Source: an uncultured Oscillospiraceae bacterium
GTDB taxonomy: Bacteria; Bacillota_A; Clostridia; Oscillospirales; Acutalibacteraceae
Reading direction: 5' to 3'
DNA length: 13,145 nucleotides
Assembly (NCBI GenBank): GCA_905211185.1
Contig: CAJLZR010000006.1
Span: 1-13,145 of the forward strand
Shown here: positions 7,494 to 13,028 of the stretch, piece after piece
Layout of the letters: each line of letters begins with the position of its first letter
Position numbering within the stretch: the first letter of the stretch is position 1
Position numbers and translations under genes: made by a program
Notes under the pieces: generated by a model
What the model saw: only the letters and a program-made list of their open reading frames with translations
What the model was told of the DNA's origin: nothing
The model's database searches: none

Positions 7494-7766
7494 TAGTGGT
7501 GTGGAAGAATTTTTAAGTCAGTCAGATTTTAATTCTCGCATAGAGGACGAGCTTCAAGATATATTAAGAAAAGACGAACGCCTTAGATCTGTATACCATG
7601 GGGGCTTTTACCTTCGTGGGCATTAACTGTTTTAACAGGTGTCGAATCGAAAACTATGCTTGGTCTTCCTGAATTTAGAGATGTTGATGGTTCGCCCAGA
7701 AAGGCGTTTTCCACAAAAGGATATTCTGATTAAGAACTTAAAATTTATAATAGAATTGAGAAAGAA

Positions 7767-8375
7767 TTGAAATTAAATAAGGTGGTTTCGGTTGGCTTTA
7801 AGGGTGATAAACTTAGCGGAAAACCTCAAAAACTTAGTGATAGTGAGGTGGCTGCCTATGTGATTACCCTTTCTCGTGGATTGAAAGCGAACGCAAAGGG
7901 TTGTGTTAAGTGTTTATTGGACGAGGGCTTCATACCGCTTATGAGAGGCATGAATTGGTTTGGTAAACATGATATGGCTCCTGAAGACTTGCAAGTTGCG
8001 ACGGATGAGGGGCGTAGGAAATTTATATTAGATAATGTTGATATTGAAAAATTCGGTAGAGTTTCAAAGACTAAATCCGGAATATATGGTCAGCACACTT
8101 ATCTGATTTTAGATACCATAGAACACGGGGGATATAAGTATATAATTTTTAAGAACCCTCATAATGAAAAAACCAAGATTGATTATCGTAAAAGTCATAA
8201 ACTCCCTCCGAAAATAAGCTTGCCGCAAGAAATCAGTAGAGCTAAAAATGAATGTATGATGGAGTTGGGTGATTTTTGCGAAAGAGTAGCGAGCATAACT
8301 TACAGTAAAGGTGATATACCTTTAGGCAGTGAGGAAAGCAGTACGTGTAACGTTACTTTGAATAGTTTTTTATAG
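7767..8375 (+). CDS. C-terminal fragment of the calpain-like protease (His/Asn half)
   Basis: An open frame of 202 residues that carries the His (GQHTYLIL) and Asn (FKNPHNE) motifs. The TTG at 7767 has no ribosome binding site. The frame runs upstream without interruption to the TAA at 7731, and beyond that TAA continues as calpain-like sequence. It is therefore the tail of the same gene and not an independent gene. Confidence 0.5.
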   Translation: MKLNKVVSVGFKGDKLSGKPQKLSDSEVAAYVITLSRGLKANAKGCVKCLLDEGFIPLMRGMNWFGKHDMAPEDLQVATDEGRRKFILDNVDIEKFGRVSKTKSGIYGQHTYLILDTIEHGGYKYIIFKNPHNEKTKIDYRKSHKLPPKISLPQEISRAKNECMMELGDFCERVASITYSKGDIPLGSEESSTCNVTLNSFL

Positions 8376-8390
8376 CTATTTTTGTGTTTT

Positions 8391-8426
8391 AAAAAGCCTA
8401 GCAATAAGCGGAGGCTAGGCTTTTTT
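8391..8426 (+). terminator. Terminator of the calpain-like gene
   Basis: A 12-bp perfect stem (AAAAAGCCTAGC at 8391-8402 with GCTAGGCTTTTT at 8414-8425) and a six-T tail. The 5' arm and loop (GCCTAGCAATAAGCGGA) closely match the same part of the terminator at 6708-6744. Confidence 0.88.
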
Positions 8427-8540
8427 GATTTTTTTGTTTTTTAACGTTCATTTCGGATTGAAAATAAACTACAGACTTTTGATAAAAATATTTTATGATT
8501 TTTTCGGTTTGATAATTGTTTACGTATTTAAAATATTATG

Positions 8541-8568
8541 TTGAAATTATTTTTGTTTGTGATATAAT
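8541..8568 (+). promoter_or_regulatory. Promoter of tRNA-Pro
   Basis: TTGAAA (8541-8546), 16 bp, TATAAT (8563-8568), with a TGn extension of the -10. The expected start is a few bases before the tRNA at 8590. Confidence 0.75.
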
Positions 8569-8589
8569 AACCTTGTAGAAGATATTTAT

Positions 8590-8666
8590 CCGGGTGTGGC
8601 GCAGTTTGGTAGCGCGCTTGAATGGGGTTCAAGAGGCCGCTGGTTCAATTCCAGTCACTCGGACCA
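8590..8666 (+). tRNA. tRNA-Pro (anticodon GGG)
   Basis: A 77-nt cloverleaf. The acceptor CCGGGTG (8590-8596) pairs with CACTCGG (8656-8662, one G-U pair), with discriminator A and an encoded CCA (8664-8666). The anticodon stem CTTGA/TCAAG encloses ATGGGGT, giving anticodon GGG. The T arm GCTGG-TTCAATT-CCAGT is canonical. It stands alone within the accessory island, between two broken protease-like genes. Confidence 0.95.
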
Positions 8667-8695
8667 TGATATTTATATATTTTTGATATAAATTG

Positions 8696-8730
8696 AAGCC
8701 TTCAGTATTTCTGAAGGCTTTGTTGTTTTT
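8696..8730 (+). terminator. Terminator of tRNA-Pro
   Basis: A 10-bp perfect stem (AAGCCTTCAG at 8696-8705 with CTGAAGGCTT at 8711-8720), a 5-nt loop and the tail TGTTGTTTTT. The convergent transglutaminase-like gene ends at 8761. The minus-strand tail is not T-rich, so it may serve the plus strand mainly. Confidence 0.85.
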
Positions 8731-8760
8731 AATATTTTTACAATTATATTTGTTCGTTTT

Positions 8761-9063
8761 TTAATATTTTGGTGGCGTTGGTATGAACCCAAATTTGCGA
8801 CAATCTTCATCAGTAACTGCGTTTATATCTCCCGGTATAGCTACATAATTCAAATAAATTTCAATCGGTACTCTGCCAAATTCTATACCTTTTTCCACTA
8901 GTGATACTGTTACAGGGTCAAATGGCTTTTCGGCTTTAAGAACTCCGATTGCCTGGCTAAATGTACATTTTCTATCTTCCTCCATTTTGGCGGCGTCTGT
9001 TAATGTAGCGCCTGTTTTTTTATCCACGGCAAAATTGTGATTTTGCGCCACTTGAAGGAGCAT
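8761..9063 (-). CDS. C-terminal open fragment of the transglutaminase-like gene
   Basis: An open frame of 100 residues read from an ATG (9063) that is the Met of the VADM segment. The same frame is open upstream to 9243 and includes the Cys and His motifs, so this ATG is internal. No RBS is seen before it. The tail (IPGDINAVTDEDCRKFGF) has no recognised motif. Confidence 0.35.
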   Translation of the reverse strand: MLLQVAQNHNFAVDKKTGATLTDAAKMEEDRKCTFSQAIGVLKAEKPFDPVTVSLVEKGIEFGRVPIEIYLNYVAIPGDINAVTDEDCRKFGFIPTPPKY

Positions 9064-9190
9064 ATCTGCAACATACCAATCATCACCCAGTGAGTAAGCG
9101 ACGGCGATGTGGCGCCATTGTTTGGTAAATAAAATTTTAAATTGAATACCATGTTTTTTGCATAATTCAGCTACACAAATGGAAAAGTGT

Positions 9191-9520
9191 CTACATAATC
9201 CGTGATGATGTTCTCTTACTATTCCTGAAAATGCTTCGCGATTTTTTTGTGTATTCTTCTTCTGCTTTTTTAGGTAATTTTATTGCTTGAGTAAGGTGGT
9301 TTAGTTTAGGGCAACCCCTTATCTCCGTTTCTTCGCTTTCATAATCAAAATATGGGTCATAATTGCAAGACTGCGCTAATTCTCTAAATTCTTCCAAAAA
9401 AATTTGATGTCTTATTACTGTATCGATACTCAAACCGGATTCAATACTTTTCGGTTTTGTTGCAGACATCATTGCATGAGCTCCAGGAGTAAAGCACGGT
9501 GCGGCAGCCACCAATGCCAA
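9191..9520 (-). CDS. N-terminal open fragment of the transglutaminase-like gene
   Basis: An open frame of 109 residues from a TTG (9520) that lies inside the signal peptide, so it is not a true start. It holds the end of the signal peptide and an acidic N-terminal region (YDPYFDYESEETEIRGC), and ends shortly after the A7 run in an unrelated tail. It contains no catalytic residues. Confidence 0.35.
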   Translation of the reverse strand: MALVAAAPCFTPGAHAMMSATKPKSIESGLSIDTVIRHQIFLEEFRELAQSCNYDPYFDYESEETEIRGCPKLNHLTQAIKLPKKAEEEYTKKSRSIFRNSKRTSSRIM

Positions 9521-9557
9521 AAAATAGCGCCTAAAATTTTTGATTTTTTCATTTTAA

Positions 9558-9607
9558 TTCCTCGTTTCTATATTTTTAATTATAACATCTCGTTTTATTA
9601 ATGTCAA
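9558..9607 (-). promoter_or_regulatory. Consensus promoter and RBS of the transglutaminase-like gene
   Basis: On the minus strand TTGACA (9602-9607), 17 bp, TATAAT (9579-9584): a perfect match to the sigma-A consensus. The RBS GAGGAA (9558-9563) precedes the ATG at 9552. The promoter diverges from that of the plus-strand gene at 10068, about 320 bp away. Confidence 0.85.
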
Positions 9608-9929
9608 CAAAATATTTACAGTAATAATATTTTTTTATCGATCGATATATCGTATATGATTTGCAGCTATAATCCCGATAATATGTGAGTGATAATTGAA
9701 TATTTTTATCTTAAAAAGAGCAAAAACGTTTTTTATAAGGTGTTTTTTGTTCTATGATTTTGTTATGTTTTAGTTAATCTTATAATGTTGTAGGTGTTTT
9801 TTATTACATTGTATAACTAAAGTACGCTAAGTTTATGAAATTTGCTTGGTGGAAAAGCCGGTTGCAGTTTGATATGGGAATTATAAAATTTAATTTTTAT
9901 AAAATAAACAAAAAATATTTAAAAATAGC
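9608..9929. other. Divergent intergenic region
   Basis: About 320 bp without a supported gene. It contains two overlapping palindromes, ATCGATCGAT (9637-9646) and CGATATATCG (9643-9652), 30 bp upstream of the minus-strand -35, and an inverted copy (9889-9904) of an AT element that also occurs at 6082 and 6759. A 32-codon open frame at 9835-9933 has no RBS. Confidence 0.45.
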
Positions 9930-9958
9930 TTGACAAACGTTAAAACATAATATATTAT
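9930..9958 (+). promoter_or_regulatory. Promoter of the first tandem paralogue
   Basis: TTGACA (9930-9935), 17 bp, TATTAT (9953-9958). The predicted start near 9965 leaves a leader of about 100 nt, much longer than those of the neighbouring island genes. Confidence 0.8.
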
Positions 9959-9962
9959 GTCG

Positions 9963-10060
9963 CCAAGCCATTACAAAATTTAGCTTTGGGGCTGTGAACT
10001 AAAGCCGAAATGGTCTGTAATTTTTAATGGTTGCCAATTAAAATTTTTAATTTAGGAGGA
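9963..10060 (+). promoter_or_regulatory. Structured 5' leader, possible cis-regulatory RNA
   Basis: The leader contains nested complementarities: CCATTACA (9968-9975) with TGTAAT (10016-10021), and GCTTT (9983-9987) with AAAGC (10001-10005). CCATT (9968-9972) can also pair with either of two AATGG copies (10009-10013 or 10026-10030), so alternative folds exist. The RBS AGGAGGAGA (10054-10062) follows. I do not recognise a known riboswitch class, and it is not shared with the second paralogue. Confidence 0.35.
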
Positions 10061-10067
10061 GATATTT

Positions 10068-10943
10068 ATGTCACCAGAAGCTAAAAGAATAAAATTTAGT
10101 CCAGAAGAACCGTTTGTTCTGGGGGAAAAACTGAGCGAGGTCCTTAGAAAAATTGATTATAAAACGCTGCTAAGTAACAAACTTTGGTATGCTTCATGCG
10201 AGCGTGCGCGGCAACACTGGTATGGTACCGGGGCGGGCTCTCAAGATGCCTTAAGATTTTATACTGCTGGAAAGTTGGGCGCAGATGCTTATAAAAGATC
10301 ATGTGACCTTTATAGTACAGTTATGTCCGATTCTGAGGTTTCGGAAGCATTTCAGAAAGCGCAACCAGACAATTACAGGGTTTTTGCAAATAGGTTTCTA
10401 GGGTTAAACGCTCTTGTTGAGTGTTATGCCTATATCAAGAACGATTCGTGGGATGCTAAGAAAAAAAGAATGACTGTGGAGGAATATTTAGACGAAAAAC
10501 TGAATACGCTGCTTGGTGATGATAGTGACGAAAAAAAATTCGTAAAAGATGTTACCACTGCGGTGAAAAAGGCGAGCGGAGATGTTTCTGATATTCTAAA
10601 AGCATTGGAACAAGCGATTAAAAATTTGGCAAAGAGAATAGGAAAGTATTTAGATGACGTTTATAAACGAGGTGTCAGAGAAGTTTTTCGTGACTATGTT
10701 CAAGCTTATAAAGCATTAGAAAAAACACCGGAAAGTTGTAACAAGTTGTCAAGTTCGATGAGTGCGACCGCCGAATTCAGAACTGCTAAAGATAAGGAGG
10801 AAAGGAAAAAGCTGGATCATGAAGGAGAAAGGTATCGTCACGCTGAATTGGTGTTGGGTGCGTTGGCGGGTATTGCAACAGATGCCGATGATGGTAGAAA
10901 AGCAGGGCTTTGTTTGAGGTTGAAGAGAGATATTCCTGACTAA
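10068..10943 (+). CDS. Hypothetical protein, first member of a tandem paralogous pair
   Basis: A 291-residue, mostly helical, charged protein of no family I recognise, without signal peptide or membrane segment. Residues 14-82 are strongly conserved in the next gene: PFV.GEKLSEVL.KIDY, then WYASCERARQHW (40-51), GTG.GSQ.A.RFYT and GADAY. The strictly shared W40, C44, H50 and W51 are candidate functional residues. The rest is conserved only in outline, with a helical stretch at about 165-215, AELVLGALAGIA near 255-266 and the C-terminal end IPD. The start has a strong RBS, AGGAGGAGA. An A8 run (10531-10538) is in frame, unlike the broken runs in other genes here. No clear terminator separates it from the next gene, but that gene has its own promoter. 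Function unknown. Confidence 0.85.
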   Translation: MSPEAKRIKFSPEEPFVLGEKLSEVLRKIDYKTLLSNKLWYASCERARQHWYGTGAGSQDALRFYTAGKLGADAYKRSCDLYSTVMSDSEVSEAFQKAQPDNYRVFANRFLGLNALVECYAYIKNDSWDAKKKRMTVEEYLDEKLNTLLGDDSDEKKFVKDVTTAVKKASGDVSDILKALEQAIKNLAKRIGKYLDDVYKRGVREVFRDYVQAYKALEKTPESCNKLSSSMSATAEFRTAKDKEERKKLDHEGERYRHAELVLGALAGIATDADDGRKAGLCLRLKRDIPD

Positions 10944-11005
10944 GCAGGGAGCGCGTGTTATTTTGTTGGGAATTTCAAATTTATAAGTTATAAATAATAA
11001 TTCTA

Positions 11006-11034
11006 TTGGCAATTATGAAATAATGATATGTTAT
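11006..11034 (+). promoter_or_regulatory. Promoter of the second tandem paralogue
   Basis: TTGGCA (11006-11011), 17 bp, TGTTAT (11029-11034). The stretch TTCTATTGGCAATTATG is nearly the same as at the promoter of the third gene (12087 onward), suggesting the promoters were copied together. Confidence 0.6.
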
Positions 11035-11065
11035 GTTAATTATATTATATTTAAGAGGGGTTTTT

Positions 11066-11929
11066 ATGCCAACAAGAAAACCATTTAGGCCAATTAAACC
11101 GTTTGTTCCGGGGGAAAAACTGAGCGAGGTCCTTAAAAAAATTGATTATGAAACTTTGAAGAATAATAAAGGTTGGTATGCTTCGTGTGAGCGTGCGCGG
11201 CAACATTGGGACGGTACCGGGTCGGGCTCTCAAAATGCAATGAGATTTTATACCGGTGGACATTTCGGTGCAGATGCTTACGAAAAAGCGCAAAAACTTT
11301 ATGAGATTATTACGACTGATCTTGATGTTTCCAAAGAATTTAAAGAATCTCAAGAAGATAAGTACAACATTTTTATAACTAAATTTCTCGGATTAAATAC
11401 TCTTGTTAAATACCATGTTATTGCCCAGTTTAATTCATGGAATAGAAAACCTAAAACCTTTGATGTGGGTGAGTTTTGCGATGAGCTGACTGCGATGCTT
11501 AGGGCCGATAGTAGCGAGCAAGGGTTTGTAACCAGAGTAACCAATTCAGTGAGAGCGAACAGAGGAAATGTTCCGCGCATTCTGAGTGAGTTGAAAAATG
11601 CGATTGACGTATTGGCAAGGAGCATACAGGCATACTTAGATCGTGTTTACCATAACGGAGCCTTTGTTGTTTTCAATGACTATTTGCCTGCTTATCGGGC
11701 ATTGGCTGCAACGCCGGAAAACAAAGGAGAAATGAGAAGCTCGATGAAAGCAACTGCCGGTACCAGGAGAGCTACATCGTGGTTTGCGAGGAAAAGGGAT
11801 CAGTACGAGTTGGGTAGATTTAATAATGCTATGCTGATACTAGGTGCTTTATCCGGTATTGCCTTGGAAAACCACAGAGCTGCTGAGGTGAGTATGTGCC
11901 AGAAATTATTAACAGAAATTCCTGATTAG
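11066..11929 (+). CDS. Hypothetical protein, second member of the tandem paralogous pair
   Basis: A 287-residue protein homologous over its whole length to the preceding gene product. Residues 11-79 match residues 14-82 there at about 50 of 69 positions by eye, including WYASCERARQHW. Identity falls sharply after that, although FLGLN, the central helices, RSSM.ATA and the C-terminal IPD can still be aligned. No signal peptide or membrane segment. The start is ATG 11066, 5 nt after AAGAGGGG. An in-frame ATG at 11033 lies within the -10 box and cannot be the start. An A7 run (11135-11141) is in frame. Unknown function; possibly a host-directed or self-assembling protein given the island context, but this is inference. 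Confidence 0.85.
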   Translation: MPTRKPFRPIKPFVPGEKLSEVLKKIDYETLKNNKGWYASCERARQHWDGTGSGSQNAMRFYTGGHFGADAYEKAQKLYEIITTDLDVSKEFKESQEDKYNIFITKFLGLNTLVKYHVIAQFNSWNRKPKTFDVGEFCDELTAMLRADSSEQGFVTRVTNSVRANRGNVPRILSELKNAIDVLARSIQAYLDRVYHNGAFVVFNDYLPAYRALAATPENKGEMRSSMKATAGTRRATSWFARKRDQYELGRFNNAMLILGALSGIALENHRAAEVSMCQKLLTEIPD

Positions 11930-11945
11930 TTTGCCTGATTAGTTT
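11921..11945 (+). repeat. 12-bp direct repeat over the stop codon
   Basis: CCTGATTAGTTT occurs at 11921-11932 and 11934-11945, separated by one base. The first copy contains the last codons and the stop of the second paralogue. This looks like a small tandem duplication. Confidence 0.7.
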
Positions 11946-12090
11946 AATTACAGTTTAAAGTTTTGAATCTTATCCTGTGAATATGTTTTGAGTTTATAGG
12001 TTGGTAAGCGTGTTTTTACTTTGCGTATGTATAGTTTTACTAGACGCTGTAAACGTTCTAGAGAATATAAATAAAAAATTAAATAATCTA

Positions 12091-12119
12091 TTGACAATTA
12101 TGGAAAAATAATATATCAT
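12091..12119 (+). promoter_or_regulatory. Promoter of the third hypothetical gene
   Basis: TTGACA (12091-12096), 17 bp, TATCAT (12114-12119). The RBS AAGGAGATGG (12141-12150) lies before ATG 12155, in the same arrangement as in the second paralogue. An ATG at 12118 overlaps the -10 box, so it should not be in the transcript. Confidence 0.75.
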
Positions 12120-12154
12120 GCATATGATATTAATTTTATTAAGGAGATGGTTTT

Positions 12155-12804
12155 ATGCCAACAGAAGTAATAACAAAAAACAAGTGGAAAAGACTATTTT
12201 AGATGCTACCATTAAAAAAAGTGTGTCCCCAGGTGACGTGGAAAAAGCTGTTTGGACATTTTCCGGTGTATGGCCGGCCGGTAGTGTTTCATTAAGTGGC
12301 AATGTAGGAGAGCAAACGGAAGACTTATGTAAATTTCTTGCAGATTTGCATGATAAATCTGAGGTTGAGCTTTTAAAATGCGAAAACACTTTACAAAAAT
12401 TAGGAAAAATTGGATCACTTTTATTTAGAACTATTTCGAAAATAAATCTAACATCTTGGTTTGGTTCTATGATGGATGCTATGAATATGTTTGGAAAGTA
12501 CGTTACACAGACTCTCGAGAATGGCGTTCCAACCGCTCAAGATAAAAGAGACGTAAAGGAGTTGGCTAATGATGTTAAAGACATGGTGAAAAAGTACGTA
12601 GATCATTCTGTGTATACAAAAATAGTTCCTGCGTTGAAAGCAAAATATGAAGGAAAAACAATAGATGTACTTTCGAAGTTGTCGATTGATGATTTTGCAA
12701 ATACGCGCACTTTAATTGGAACGTTGTGTGCATGTGTAAACTATGGGGTTTTTCATTCTTTGTCTGATTCGTGGATGAAACATATTTCGAAATTGGTAAA
12801 ATAG
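12155..12804 (+). pseudogene. Hypothetical protein gene with a frameshift at an A AAA AAC slip site
   Basis: The properly spaced ATG (12155, RBS AAGGAGATGG) opens a frame of only 15 codons that ends at TAG 12200-12202. The long frame (to TAG 12802-12804) is in the -1 register and has no usable start of its own. The switch point is ACA AAA AAC (12173-12181), a canonical -1 slippery heptamer in the correct register. A seventh A in the run at 12175-12180 would also repair the gene. The joined product is about 216 residues: MPTEVITKKQVEKTILDATI, then a weakly hydrophobic middle (FRTISKINLTSWFGSMMDAM), a Lys-rich helical part and a C-terminal LIGTLCACVNYGVFHSL. No signal peptide, no recognised family. 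A distant relation to the tandem pair is possible (similar promoter, start MPT) but I cannot show it. Confidence 0.6.
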
Positions 12805-12832
12805 ACTTTGCCGATTAAATTGTATAATACTA

Positions 12833-12876
12833 GGCTTTTTGCGTACCCAAAAATTGATATGCAAAAAGCTTTTTGT
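12833..12876 (+). terminator. Terminator of the third hypothetical gene
   Basis: A 13-bp stem (GGCTTTTTGCGTA at 12833-12845 with TATGCAAAAAGCT at 12858-12870, two G-U pairs) and a TTTTGTTT tail, about 30 bp after the stop codon. Confidence 0.75.
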
Positions 12877-12949
12877 TTAGAAGATGATTTTATAAAAAAT
12901 AGTATATTAGGGTTCAAAACAAAAATATTTTACAAATGGTACAAAGTTG

Positions 12950-12978
12950 TTGATATGTTTTGATAATATATGTATAAT
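12950..12978 (+). promoter_or_regulatory. Promoter of the gene entering the right edge
   Basis: TTGATA (12950-12955), 17 bp, TATAAT (12973-12978), followed by a leader of about 45 nt and the RBS AGGAAAGG at about 13011-13018. Confidence 0.8.
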
Positions 12979-13028
12979 AGATATATTTAATTGAAATGTT
13001 TATAGAATATAGGAAAGGTGTGTTAAAT

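Larger units (their letters stand above)
6867..8375 (+). pseudogene. Calpain-like (family C2) cysteine protease gene, broken by two frameshifts and one stop
   Basis: Joined across three lesions, this reads as one 502-codon calpain-like protease. The catalytic Cys motif EGSEIEDCYLLANL has Cys90. LALWPVVIEIAFAKF matches the calpain motif lWpallEKAyAk. SWALTVLTGV (from 7614) fits the conserved segment after it. GQHTYLILD with FKNPHNE supplies the His (8094-8096) and Asn (8154-8156) of the triad. Lesion 1: A7 at 7483-7489 (A6 would restore the frame). Lesion 2: G5 at 7600-7604 (G6 would restore it). Lesion 3: an in-frame TAA at 7731-7733. No signal peptide is visible. The N-terminal ~60 residues are charged. 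Promoter, RBS and terminator are kept, so expression of fragments or of a slippage-corrected product cannot be excluded. The family call rests on motif order and spacing by eye. Confidence 0.7.
8761..9552 (-). pseudogene. Secreted transglutaminase-like (Cys-His-Asp) protein gene with two frameshifts
   Basis: Two one-base repairs give a 263-residue protein. The ATG at 9552 (RBS GAGGAA at 9558-9563) starts MKKSKILGAIF. After T6 (9519-9524; T7 would restore the frame) the sequence continues LALVAAAPCFTPGAHA, together a textbook Sec signal peptide with cleavage after AHA. The second break is an A7 run on the coding strand (9242-9248; A6 restores the frame). Beyond it, HHHGLCRHFSICVAEL, then WRHIAVAYS, then DDWYVADM have the order and spacing of the transglutaminase-like Cys, His and Asp triad. 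The frame then stays open to TAA at 8761-8763. The two indels cancel in total length. The promoter is a perfect consensus, which argues against long-standing inactivity. Alternative: another papain-fold exoenzyme. The family call is by motif only. Confidence 0.6.

Noticed and set aside
9835..9933. 32-codon open frame beginning MKFAWWKS
   Set aside because: No RBS, ends within the -35 box of the next promoter, and composition is that of the intergenic DNA.
11033..11065. ATG at 11033 as start of the second paralogue
   Set aside because: It lies in the -10 region; ATG 11066 has a strong RBS and gives the MPT start seen in the next gene.
12118..12154. ATG at 12118 as start of the third hypothetical gene
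   Set aside because: It overlaps the -10 box of a good promoter and has no RBS; the coding frame it opens would have to be translated through the real RBS region.
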